Assembly: GCF_000818175.1 (NCBI RefSeq)
Contig: NZ_JTIY01000001.1
Span: 6,192,530 to 6,231,691 of the forward strand
DNA: 39,162 bases
Direction: 5' to 3'
From: Streptomyces sp. AcH 505
Lineage (GTDB): Bacteria; Actinomycetota; Actinomycetes; Streptomycetales; Streptomycetaceae
This document shows positions 32,909 to 39,162 of the stretch, one piece after another. Both the position numbers and the translations under genes were made by a program. The notes under the pieces are model-generated. The model ran no database searches. It was not told where the DNA came from and worked only from the letters and a program-made list of their open reading frames with translations. Numbering within the stretch: the stretch's first letter is position 1; each line of letters opens with the position of its first letter.

Positions 32909-32923
32909 CATACAGACTGTATG
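32909..32923. promoter_or_regulatory. TetR operator candidate CATACAG-A-CTGTATG
   Basis: A perfect 15-bp palindrome with 7-bp arms, between the divergent hpnH-like and TetR genes. It lies 15 bp before the TetR ATG at 32939 and overlaps an earlier possible ATG at 32921. This is the typical shape and place of a TetR autoregulatory site that also controls the divergent gene. Confidence 0.65.
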
Positions 32924-32938
32924 AGACAGGATGTAGGT

Positions 32939-33592
32939 ATGCCAGCGGGGAAGAGACGGAGCCGTCGCGCGGAGCACGTCGCGGACACCCGGCGCGCGCT
33001 GCTGCGCGCCGCGCGGGAACTCTTCGCCGAGCGCGGATTCGCCGCGACCGGCACCGAGGACATCGTGACCGCTGCCGACGTCACCCGGGGCGCGCTCTAC
33101 CACCACTTCAAGGACAAGGCCGACCTGTTCCGCGCCGTCATGGCGGAGTGCGCCCAGGAGATGGCGCAGCGGCTGGTCGAGCAGGAGACCGCCCGGGCCG
33201 AGCAGCATCCCGGTGACGCCTGGCAGCTGCTGCGCAGCGGCTTCCAGTCCTTCCTCGACGCCTGCAACGACGCCCAGTTCCAGCGGATCGTGCTGATCGA
33301 GGGCCCCGCGGTGCTGGGGCACAGCGCGTGGGACGCGCTGGTCGAGGAGCACGGCTACATACTGCTGGCCGAGGCACTGACCGAGGCCGTCCGCGAGGGC
33401 AATGTCGACGACCTGCCGGTCGCCCCGCTCACGAGGATGCTGGCCGCACTGATCTCGGAGGCCAGCCTCTACATCGCGGGCGCCGAGGACCATGTCAAAG
33501 CCCGCGAGGAAGCGGGTCTGGTCCTGGAGCGGCTGCTGGCCGGTCTCGGCCGCGGCGCGATTGTCGCCCCGGGCGTGTCGCCCGCTACGTAA
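32939..33592 (+). CDS. TetR/AcrR-family transcriptional regulator
   Basis: A 217-residue repressor. Residues ~15-62 form the TetR DNA-binding domain (RRALLRAARELFAERGFAATGTEDIVTAADVTRGALYHHFKDKADLFRAV, read in parts). The remainder is an all-helical ligand and dimer domain (AQFQRIVLIEGPAVLG, LAALISEASLYIA). The ATG at 32939 is chosen because AGGA lies seven bases upstream and the earlier ATG (32921) sits inside the palindrome. By position it controls the divergent hpnH-like gene and itself through the site at 32909-32923. The ligand is unknown; a lipid or isoprenoid would fit. Confidence 0.93.
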   Translation: MPAGKRRSRRAEHVADTRRALLRAARELFAERGFAATGTEDIVTAADVTRGALYHHFKDKADLFRAVMAECAQEMAQRLVEQETARAEQHPGDAWQLLRSGFQSFLDACNDAQFQRIVLIEGPAVLGHSAWDALVEEHGYILLAEALTEAVREGNVDDLPVAPLTRMLAALISEASLYIAGAEDHVKAREEAGLVLERLLAGLGRGAIVAPGVSPAT

Positions 33593-33637
33593 GGCGAGCC
33601 CCGAGCGCTGCGTAAGACAGACCCCGGGACGTCCGGT

Positions 33638-34474
33638 CTACAGCTCCGTCGGGCCCCAGCCGGTGACCGTCAGCACGTCGCCGACCGACAGCTTGCCCGG
33701 CCGTACCACCGCGAACTTGCTGCCGAAGGCCACCCCGCCCCCGGTGGCCCGCCGATAGCCGGCCAGCGTACGCAGCGGCTCAGGACCCGCCTTCGTCCCC
33801 TCCCGCTGGTCGACGGTGGTGACGACGCAGCGCACGGCCAGCTTGGTGTAGCCCAGCTCCGTGTCGCCCACCGCGACCCGCCGCACCAGGTCCTCCACAT
33901 GCGGTTCGTCCCAGCCGTCGACGACGACATTCGGCCGGAACCGGTCCATCGGCAGCGGCGGCGCGTCCCGCTCCGCCATCCGCGCGTTGAGCAGGTCGAG
34001 CGAGGCGCGGGAGACGACATGGACGGCCGAGCTGTCGGCGTACCCGGAGGTCCCCGGCGTCTGCCCGTCCGTCACCCGGTCGTGCTCGGGCGGTACGCGC
34101 ACCAGCCTGCACGCCACGCCGAGCACCGTGGACAGCCAGTCGGCGACCGCTCCGCCCTGGTCGATCCCCCGGTAGGGGGTGCCGAACATCTCGACCGTCC
34201 TGCGCGGCGCCGTGAGATCCACGTCGACGACCACGTCGCCCGCCCCCTCGGCGCGCAGCGTGAGCCGCTCACCGTCGGCGCTCACGTACGGACGGATCAG
34301 CGCCATCCCGGGATCGCGCCGCTGGGTCCGGAACACGCCCTCGTCGTCGACGACCAGGAAGCTGCGGTCGTGCGCGAGCCCGGCGGGCGTCATGAGGGCA
34401 TCGTCCAACGGGACGCCCGCGCAGCCCTTCACGGGGTAATGGGTCAGCTCGACAACGGTGGCCACAGGCGCCAT
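33638..34474 (-). CDS. MOSC-domain protein (mARC/YcbX-like molybdenum-cofactor enzyme)
   Basis: A 278-residue protein with an N-terminal MOSC beta-barrel domain (VVELTHYPVKGCAGVPLDDALMTPAGLAHDRSF, read in parts; LVVDDEGVFRTQR). A C-terminal MOSC domain covers about 150-278 (SRASLDLLNARM, MDRFRPNVVVDG, LAVRCVVTTVDQREG, KFAVVRPG, VGDVL). The Cys in RCVVTTVD is the conserved residue that binds molybdenum in mARC and YiiM-like proteins. Such enzymes reduce N-hydroxylated compounds or move sulfur for the cofactor. The ATG is at 34474 with only a weak Shine-Dalgarno. It is 55 bases after the FetB-like gene on the same strand; a functional link is not evident. Confidence 0.92.
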   Translation of the reverse strand: MAPVATVVELTHYPVKGCAGVPLDDALMTPAGLAHDRSFLVVDDEGVFRTQRRDPGMALIRPYVSADGERLTLRAEGAGDVVVDVDLTAPRRTVEMFGTPYRGIDQGGAVADWLSTVLGVACRLVRVPPEHDRVTDGQTPGTSGYADSSAVHVVSRASLDLLNARMAERDAPPLPMDRFRPNVVVDGWDEPHVEDLVRRVAVGDTELGYTKLAVRCVVTTVDQREGTKAGPEPLRTLAGYRRATGGGVAFGSKFAVVRPGKLSVGDVLTVTGWGPTEL

Positions 34475-34529
34475 CTTCGCCCATTCCCGGCCGTTCCCGC
34501 CGTGCTTTTCCGCACACCGTCCACGGGGC

Positions 34530-35309
34530 TCAGCTGTTGGCGGGCCGGTGCAGACGACCGCGTGCGACCAGTTCGATCGTCACCGTCACGGCCACGGACT
34601 GGACCGCCATCAGCGCGATGAGGACGAACAGCTGGACCGCCCCCGCCATGACGGGTGTCGCGCCGCCCAGCAGCATGCCGACGAACGCGCCGGGCAGGGT
34701 CACGAGACCGACCGTACGGGTCTGGTCGAGGCCCGGCAGCAGTGCGTCGGAGGCCGCGGGGCGGGCGATCTCCAGGCGCGCGTCCCGGTCGAGGAAACCG
34801 AGCGCCATGGCGGCCTCCACCTCGCCGTGCCGCAGCGCCAGCTCGTCCAGGGCGCGCCGGCCCGCCAGTACGGTCGCGGTCAGCGCGCCGCCCAGCAGGA
34901 TGCCGGTGATCGGGATGAGCGCGATGCCCTTGACGGGCACGAGCCCGGTGAGCAGCAGCGCCGCCACCACCGGGGCCACCCCGACAGCGATCGGCGCCGA
35001 CGTCCGCCACCAGGAGCTGTCGGCGGTGATCCGGCGGCCCGCCGTGCGTACGGCCGCCACGAACATGACCAGCAGGAACGCGATCAGTCCCGCCAGGGAG
35101 CGCATCACCCACGTGATGAGGAAGGAGACGGCGGCGAGCTGGACCGCCGCCCGTAATCCGGCGACCGCGATCTCACGCGAGCGGCCGGCCCCGGAGCCCG
35201 GTCCGAGGTGGAACCGCGCCGCCACCACGACCGCCACCATCAGCAGCACGGCGAGCAGCACGCCCAGCGTGGTGTTGACGGGCAGCAGGGAAGCCGCGAT
35301 GACGGTCAC
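34530..35309 (-). CDS. FetB/UPF0014-family metal-export ABC permease
   Basis: A 259-residue membrane protein with about seven hydrophobic segments. The phrases REIAVAGLRAAVQLAAVSFLI, VKGIALIPITGILLGGALTATVLAGRRAL and GLVTLPGAFVGMLLGGATP are typical of the UPF0014 family, whose characterised member FetB exports iron with the ATPase FetA and protects from oxidative stress. The GTG at 35309 has GAAGGGAAG six bases upstream. No FetA-like ATPase is adjacent, so the partner must be elsewhere or lost. It lies between the DUF574-type methyltransferase and MOSC genes, with gaps of 41 and 55 bases. Confidence 0.9.
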   Translation of the reverse strand: MTVIAASLLPVNTTLGVLLAVLLMVAVVVAARFHLGPGSGAGRSREIAVAGLRAAVQLAAVSFLITWVMRSLAGLIAFLLVMFVAAVRTAGRRITADSSWWRTSAPIAVGVAPVVAALLLTGLVPVKGIALIPITGILLGGALTATVLAGRRALDELALRHGEVEAAMALGFLDRDARLEIARPAASDALLPGLDQTRTVGLVTLPGAFVGMLLGGATPVMAGAVQLFVLIALMAVQSVAVTVTIELVARGRLHRPANS

Positions 35310-35350
35310 GGGCCACTTCCCTTCTCAGGGGACCTCCTCGGCGGGCCTCC

Positions 35351-36136
35351 TCAGCGGACGCGGGCCACTCCGACGTAGAAGCCGCTCAGCTCCTCCTTGG
35401 GAGCCGGGGTGTCCTGGTACCACTGCGTCGCCGTCACCAGACCGGGCTTCACGAGGTCGAGTCCCGCGAAGAACGGCTCGACCTCGGCGCGGGTGCGCAT
35501 CCGCAGCGGGATCGCGCCCTCGCGGTAGGTCGTCTTGACCGAACTGGCCAGCTCGGGGTGCTCGTCGGTCGTGCCGTGCGACAGCGTCAGGTAACTGCCG
35601 GAGGGCAGCGCGTCCACGAGGCTGCGCGTGATCGCGTACGGGTCTTCCTCGTCGGTGATGAAGTGCATCAGGGCGATCATCGACAGCGCGACAGGACGGC
35701 TGAAGTCCAGGAACGTACGGGCATGTTCGAGGATGGAGCCCGCGTCACGCACGTCGGCCTGGATGTAGTCGGTGCCGCCCTCGGGGGTGCTGATCAGCAG
35801 TGCTTCGGCGTGCCGCAGGACGATCGGGTCGTTGTCCGCGTAGACGATCCGGGCGGCCGGATTGATCTTCTGCACTATCTGGTGCAGATTCGGCTCGGTC
35901 GGAATGCCGGTCCCGATGTCGAGGAACTGGTCGACGCCCTCACCCGCGAGCCAGGCCGCCGCCCGGTGCATGAACGCCCGGTTGCGGGCCGCGTTCTCCC
36001 GCGCCGCCTGGGGCAGCTTCTCGCCGACCTGCCGGTCGACCTGGTAGTTGTCCTTGCCGCCGAGCAGCCAGTCGTACACACGCGCCGGATGAGGCTTGCT
36101 GGTGTCGACCTGGTCCTTGGGTCTGCCTGTGGTCAT
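35351..36136 (-). CDS. DUF574/PF04672-type SAM-dependent methyltransferase
   Basis: A 261-residue methyltransferase of the actinobacterial DUF574 type. It begins TTGRPKDQVDTSKPHPARVYDWLLGGKDNY, then the SAM-binding motif FLDIGTGIPTEPNLHQIVQ (about 73-91), VYADNDPIVLRHAEALL, DYIQADVRDAG and a C-terminal GFYVGVARV. Streptomyces genomes carry many such copies with unknown substrates. The ATG at 36136 is chosen because GGAG lies seven bases upstream; an ATG at 36154 would add six residues and lacks such a site. The order suggests a minus-strand run with FetB-like and MOSC. Confidence 0.92.
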   Translation of the reverse strand: MTTGRPKDQVDTSKPHPARVYDWLLGGKDNYQVDRQVGEKLPQAARENAARNRAFMHRAAAWLAGEGVDQFLDIGTGIPTEPNLHQIVQKINPAARIVYADNDPIVLRHAEALLISTPEGGTDYIQADVRDAGSILEHARTFLDFSRPVALSMIALMHFITDEEDPYAITRSLVDALPSGSYLTLSHGTTDEHPELASSVKTTYREGAIPLRMRTRAEVEPFFAGLDLVKPGLVTATQWYQDTPAPKEELSGFYVGVARVR

Positions 36137-36212
36137 GCGAGGGCTCCGGAGCATGTGTGATCAACGAGGTGACGCCGAGAAGCGTACTCGCATCATGCTC
36201 CGGCAACGGCTG

Positions 36213-36407
36213 TCACCTGCGGTGACTGGTGTCGCACCAGGGGTAACGCCTACTGCGCCCGCAGGCGCAGAGCGCCACGCAGAACCGGTCGGACGACACC
36301 GTCGTACCGTCCTCCAGCAGCACCTCGACGGGGCCTTCCACCAGGGTGGGGCCCTTGCGCTGGACGCTGACGGGACGGGGCCGCCCGCCGGCGGGGTCGT
36401 ACGTCAT
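36213..36407 (-). CDS. CDGSH-type iron-sulfur protein, small
   Basis: A 64-residue protein. The C-terminus carries a CDGSH-like cluster motif, C-A-C-G-R-S-x4-P-W-C-D-T-S-H, which should bind a 2Fe-2S cluster through three Cys and one His. The usual Gly after C-D is replaced by Thr, a modest departure from the consensus. The N-terminus is short and has no membrane helix, so it is cytosolic. It starts at the ATG at 36407, 59 bases after the haem-oxygenase-like gene on the same strand, and is probably co-transcribed with it. The usual Shine-Dalgarno region is far (GGAGGAG 14 bases away), so expression may be modest. It may deliver electrons to the neighbouring iron enzyme (inference). Confidence 0.88.
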   Translation of the reverse strand: MTYDPAGGRPRPVSVQRKGPTLVEGPVEVLLEDGTTVSSDRFCVALCACGRSRRYPWCDTSHRR

Positions 36408-36465
36408 GGCTGACCACCCACTCCTCCTGGAACGTCGAACCTCGAACGTGGAACGCCGGGCGCGC

Positions 36466-37479
36466 TCACTCGAGTGCGGTACGCAGCGACGTACCGCCCG
36501 CCTGCCAGGCGGACAGCAGCCGCTCGCCGAGCCGGTCCTCCAGATAGCCGGTGGCGTCGATGCCGAAGGCGATGTCGGGCGCGAGATGCGGCTCGTCCGC
36601 CAGCAGTCCTTCGACGACCTCGTGGCGTACGACCTGCTCGTGCACCGCGTCGGCCTCCACGTGCTCACTGTGGAAGAACACAGCGGCGGGGCCGGCGCCG
36701 GTGCGCTCCATCGCCTCGGCGATCCGCCGCGAGCCGGGGGACGAGGTGATCTCGATCGTGGCGAAGTGGCCGACGAGCGCGCCGCGCAGGGCCCGGTGCA
36801 GGCCGAGCAGCGACATCAGATTGACCGTGGCCAGGATCTCGGCCGTACCGGCCTCCAGGTAGTGCCCGTACGCCGGATCGAGGTCCAGGTCCGTCATCAG
36901 GTCGGCGTAGAGCCGCTGGTGCATGCGCTCGGCCCGGCCCCCGCCGTACTCGTCGAACTCGATCGCCGCCATCCCCGCCTTGGCCCGGCCCCGGAGGCGC
37001 GGCAGCACCCAGATGTGCGGATCGGCCTCCTTCAGGTGGTAGAGCGAGCGCTGCGCCGCGTACTCGCGCAGCTGCCACAGCTCGCCCTTGTCGCGCAGGA
37101 AGTGCGAGACGCCTGTGCCGTCCACGGGCTCCGTCAGGATCTCCGCCAGTGCCTCGCCGAGGTCGTCGTGGCGCGTCGCGTCGCGGCGCAGAGCCGCCAG
37201 GAACCGCGCCTCCAGCGCCGCGCGGACGGCCAGCAGCCCGGGATCCCACTCGCGCTCAGCGGCGACGCCGGCGAACCCCCGGTAATGCAGCTCGTAACAG
37301 AGATAGAGCGCGAGTTGGAGATCATCTCCGTAGGGATCGGCGGCGGACACGGTCTCCGCCGAGGGCGCGGCCCCCGAATTGCGGAGCAGCGCGATGACGG
37401 CGGCCGAGATTTCTCCCCGGCCTGTCGGCAATTCCGGCTCGGTCCGGCCCGCTGTTCCCCGGGGAAATGTATCTGACAT
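36466..37479 (-). CDS. Haem-oxygenase-like iron-containing redox enzyme
   Basis: A 337-residue protein of the haem-oxygenase-like fold that includes non-haem diiron oxidases/oxygenases. Probable metal ligands are Glu63 and His65 in CYELHYRG, and His270, His273, Glu275, Asp277 and His280 in FFHSEHVEADAVHEQ, the paired helices seen in this superfamily. The ATG at 37479 is used because homologues as I recall begin close to the PTGRGEISAAV region, and it leaves room for promoters before the divergent sigma gene. ATGs at 37515 and 37563 are in frame, and the last has an AAGGA site, so the start is uncertain. It forms a pair with the CDGSH gene. The substrate is unknown; natural product and stress-metabolite oxidation are both possible. 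Confidence 0.85.
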   Translation of the reverse strand: MSDTFPRGTAGRTEPELPTGRGEISAAVIALLRNSGAAPSAETVSAADPYGDDLQLALYLCYELHYRGFAGVAAEREWDPGLLAVRAALEARFLAALRRDATRHDDLGEALAEILTEPVDGTGVSHFLRDKGELWQLREYAAQRSLYHLKEADPHIWVLPRLRGRAKAGMAAIEFDEYGGGRAERMHQRLYADLMTDLDLDPAYGHYLEAGTAEILATVNLMSLLGLHRALRGALVGHFATIEITSSPGSRRIAEAMERTGAGPAAVFFHSEHVEADAVHEQVVRHEVVEGLLADEPHLAPDIAFGIDATGYLEDRLGERLLSAWQAGGTSLRTALE

Positions 37480-37593
37480 ACGCGCCGAGTGCCCCGACCT
37501 GCCAGGATTAATCATGGGACGGATCCGGGCCGCGTTTTGGATCGGCGTACTTCGGGCAAACATTTCGTCGTCCTTCGACAGGAGGGTATGTGA

Positions 37594-38424
37594 ATGCCTT
37601 CTCGTGTGAGTGGAAATGTCAAATCGAATCATCCGCATGACGATTCCCCCGATACGGCGGATGCCTTCCGCAGGCTGGCGCGGCTGCCCGAGGGCGCCGA
37701 GAAGGTCCGCGTCCGGCAGGAGGTCGCCACCGCGTGGCTGCCGCTGGCGCACCGGATGGCGTGCCGCTACCGCAACCGGGGCGAGTCCCTGGAGGATCTG
37801 ACGCAGGTCGCCTCGCTGGGTCTCGTCAAGGCGGTGAGCCGGTACGACCCGGCGCGCGGCAAGCCGTTCGAGAGCTATGCGATCCCCACCATCGACGGCG
37901 AGATCAAGCGCCACTTCCGCGACTACATGTGGAGCGTGCATGTGCCCCGGCGGGTCCAGGAGCTGCGGGCCGGGGTCCGCGTCGCCCGGCAGGAGCTGGC
38001 GCAGAGCGTCGGCGGACGGATCCCGACGGCCACCGAGATCGCGGCGCACACCGGGCTGACGGAGCAGGAGGTCATCGACGGCACGCGCGCCATCGACAGC
38101 TTCGCCGCTCTCTCGCTCGACGCGGAGTTCCGCGGCCAGGGGGACGACGCCGCGCATTCGCTCTCCGACACGCTGGGCGGCCTCGACCCGGCGCTGGACG
38201 TGGTCATCGACCGCGAGGCCGTGCGGCCCGGGCTCGGCTCGCTGCCGGACAGGGACCGGCGGATCCTGTACCTGCGGTTCTTCTGCGGGATGACCCAGAG
38301 CATGATCGCCAAGGAGCTGGGCATGTCGCAGATGCATGTGTCCCGGCTGATCAGCGGCTCGTGCACGCGGATCAGGGACGAGATCCTGGACGGGATCCTC
38401 GCGGACGACGACGAGTGCGCGTGA
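37594..38424 (+). CDS. SigB/SigF/SigG-type RNA polymerase sigma factor
   Basis: A 276-residue group 3 sigma factor of the stress/development type. Region 2 has VATAWLPLAHRMACRYRNRGESLEDLTQVASLGLVKAVSRYD (read in parts), with the -10-recognition stretch FESYAIPTIDGEIKRHFRDYMWSVHVPRR. Region 3 has GRIPTATEIAAHTGLTEQEV. Region 4 has LPDRDRRILYLRFFCGMTQSMIAKELGMSQMHVSRLI, which reads the -35. AGGAGGG lies seven bases before the ATG. It is divergent from the haem-oxygenase-like gene. No anti-sigma or anti-anti-sigma gene is adjacent, unlike many SigB-type loci, so control is from elsewhere or through transcription. Confidence 0.94.
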   Translation: MPSRVSGNVKSNHPHDDSPDTADAFRRLARLPEGAEKVRVRQEVATAWLPLAHRMACRYRNRGESLEDLTQVASLGLVKAVSRYDPARGKPFESYAIPTIDGEIKRHFRDYMWSVHVPRRVQELRAGVRVARQELAQSVGGRIPTATEIAAHTGLTEQEVIDGTRAIDSFAALSLDAEFRGQGDDAAHSLSDTLGGLDPALDVVIDREAVRPGLGSLPDRDRRILYLRFFCGMTQSMIAKELGMSQMHVSRLISGSCTRIRDEILDGILADDDECA

Positions 38425-38464
38425 GCGCGTGGCCCGGGGACCCGGGGCCGGTGCGGCGGCACGC

Positions 38465-38824
38465 TCAGCGGAACCCGCCGCTGCCGAAGCTCCCGCCGGA
38501 GTCCTCGTTCCACTTCGGGGTCTTCTTCAGTGGCGCCGACCGCGAACCGATCGTGCCGTTGCCCTTCAGCTCGCCCGGCATCAGCCGCTCGTCGGACTCC
38601 GGTACTTCGTCCGGTTCGCGGTTCTCCAGGATCTCCCGGACGGGGCCCTCGTCCGGGAGTTTCGTCTGCTCGTCGGGCCGGGGCGGTACGGACTCGTGGT
38701 CTCTGATCCTGCGTCCCCACAAGAAGGCGCCGATCAGCACACCGACCACGATCAGGCCCACGATGGGCACGAGAATGGCCGTCACGCCGGGGGAGGACGC
38801 TAGATCCCAGTTCATCGTGTTCAT
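38465..38824 (-). CDS. Small single-pass membrane protein, DUF6479-like
   Basis: A 119-residue protein with one hydrophobic helix at about 14-36 (VTAILVPIVGLIVVGVLIGAFLWG) followed by basic residues (RRIRDH) and a long acidic/proline-rich hydrophilic tail (PPRPDEQTKLPDEG, SGGSFGSGGF). This layout fits the Streptomyces DUF6479 family of unknown function; the topology is extracellular N-terminus and cytoplasmic tail. The ATG at 38824 is used; a second ATG three codons in is possible. It is convergent with the sigma-factor gene, with 40 bases between stops. Confidence 0.82.
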   Translation of the reverse strand: MNTMNWDLASSPGVTAILVPIVGLIVVGVLIGAFLWGRRIRDHESVPPRPDEQTKLPDEGPVREILENREPDEVPESDERLMPGELKGNGTIGSRSAPLKKTPKWNEDSGGSFGSGGFR

Positions 38825-38919
38825 GGTGATCGAGTACCCCGAAAAATCGGGTCATACCGCCACATCACGCACCTGCATCGCGCACCCGTACCGCACACCT
38901 ACGAGATTGGACGTGCCGC

Positions 38920-39162
38920 ATGATCCGCGAAGTACTGGTGGGAGTGGTGTCCGGGCTGCGCAGCCAGCTGGGCACCGCGGCGGTCGCGCTGACGACGGAC
39001 GCGGCGGAGACGTCCCGCCCGGCGGCCCTCCTCGCCTCCCGGCCGGCCACGGCGCTCGCCTCCGTGGGCGCCGTGGGCGAGCTGGTGGGCGACAAGCTTC
39101 CGCGGACCCCGAGCAGGCTCGCCCCGGCCGGGCTGGTGCCCCGGACGCTGTTCGGCGGGCTG
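38920..39162 (+). CDS. DUF4126-like membrane protein, 3' end cut by window
   Basis: The frame is open from an ATG at 38920 to the last base (81 codons), with strong G/C third-position bias. The sequence runs REVLVGVVSGLRSQLGTAAVAL, then SVGAVGELVGDKLPRTPSRLAPAGLVPRTLFGGL. The phrase GELVGDKLPRTPSR is typical of DUF4126/YhgE-like small membrane proteins of actinomycetes. The start has no clear Shine-Dalgarno. Function is unknown; the remainder lies right of the window. Confidence 0.7.
   Translation, partial: MIREVLVGVVSGLRSQLGTAAVALTTDAAETSRPAALLASRPATALASVGAVGELVGDKLPRTPSRLAPAGLVPRTLFGGL

Noticed and set aside
36213..36668. Longer open frame (151 codons) containing the CDGSH protein
   Set aside because: The N-terminal extension overlaps the haem-oxygenase-like gene on the same strand and has no motif. 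The ATG at 36407 gives a typical-size CDGSH protein.
38427..38465. GC-rich inverted repeat after the sigma gene as a terminator
   Set aside because: The arms (GGCCCGGGG and CCCGGGGCC) do not pair without mismatch and there is no T-tract. The evidence is too weak to list.
1..39162. tRNA, rRNA, CRISPR, insertion sequence, phage or biosynthetic megasynthase genes
   Set aside because: None was recognised on either strand. I also saw no in-frame TTA (bldA-dependent) codon in the called genes, but this was checked by eye only.

Overview
The window looks like a piece of a Streptomyces-type (high-GC actinomycete) chromosome. GC is very high, with strong G/C bias at third codon positions, and GTG and TTG starts occur. 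Tat-type signals (SRRTLL and similar) and the gene content point the same way: a DUF574-type methyltransferase, a DUF6479-type membrane protein, a SigB/SigF-like sigma factor and many ABC importers with secreted hydrolases. No rRNA, tRNA, CRISPR, insertion sequence or phage genes were seen. All assignments come from reading the sequence and from remembered family features; no database search was run.

The left 28 kb (1-27569) is a nutrient-scavenging region. (a) 1-4344: the end of a sugar ABC importer operon, with two permeases (the first cut by the window edge) overlapping a GH2 beta-mannosidase. (b) 4557-7229: a secreted right-handed beta-helix protein resembling GH141. (c) 13788-7242, minus strand: an operon of a secreted M14 metallopeptidase, a polar amino acid ABC importer (ATPase, binding lipoprotein, two permeases) and a GntR/FCD regulator. 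(d) 14127-14741: a two-domain VOC protein. (e) 14895-17261: a Tat-type secreted GH29 alpha-L-fucosidase. (f) 17716-27569: a divergent DeoR regulator, then a plus-strand operon of a sugar ABC importer, PfkB kinase, GH4 glycosidase with the CHSV signature of alpha-galactosidases, Gfo/Idh oxidoreductase, AgaS-like SIS protein and class II aldolase. This reads as uptake, cleavage, phosphorylation, isomerisation and aldol cleavage of a galactose-type sugar, possibly an amino sugar.

The right 11 kb (27585-39162) is a string of small unrelated units: GtrA-like protein; HxlR regulator with divergent DoxX; SUMF1-like protein; PD40 propeller protein with divergent alpha/beta hydrolase; HpnH-like radical SAM enzyme with divergent TetR; MOSC, FetB-like and DUF574-type methyltransferase; CDGSH protein with a haem-oxygenase-like iron enzyme, divergent from a SigB-like sigma factor; a DUF6479-like protein; and the start of a DUF4126-like gene.

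The most useful non-coding signals are: a palindrome CATCGGATG shared by the promoter regions of the two putative fucose-linked hydrolases (GH141-like and GH29), one copy lying on a probable leaderless start; a perfect 16-bp-stem hairpin inside the galactoside operon; and several near-perfect operator-like palindromes in divergent or regulator-linked intergenic regions (28157-28176, 28623-28681, 30891-30916, 32909-32923). No wholly new multi-gene system was proven. The best candidates are the GH4/Gfo-Idh/SIS/PfkB/aldolase cluster, the CATCGGATG fucosidase regulon, and the CDGSH plus haem-oxygenase-like pair.
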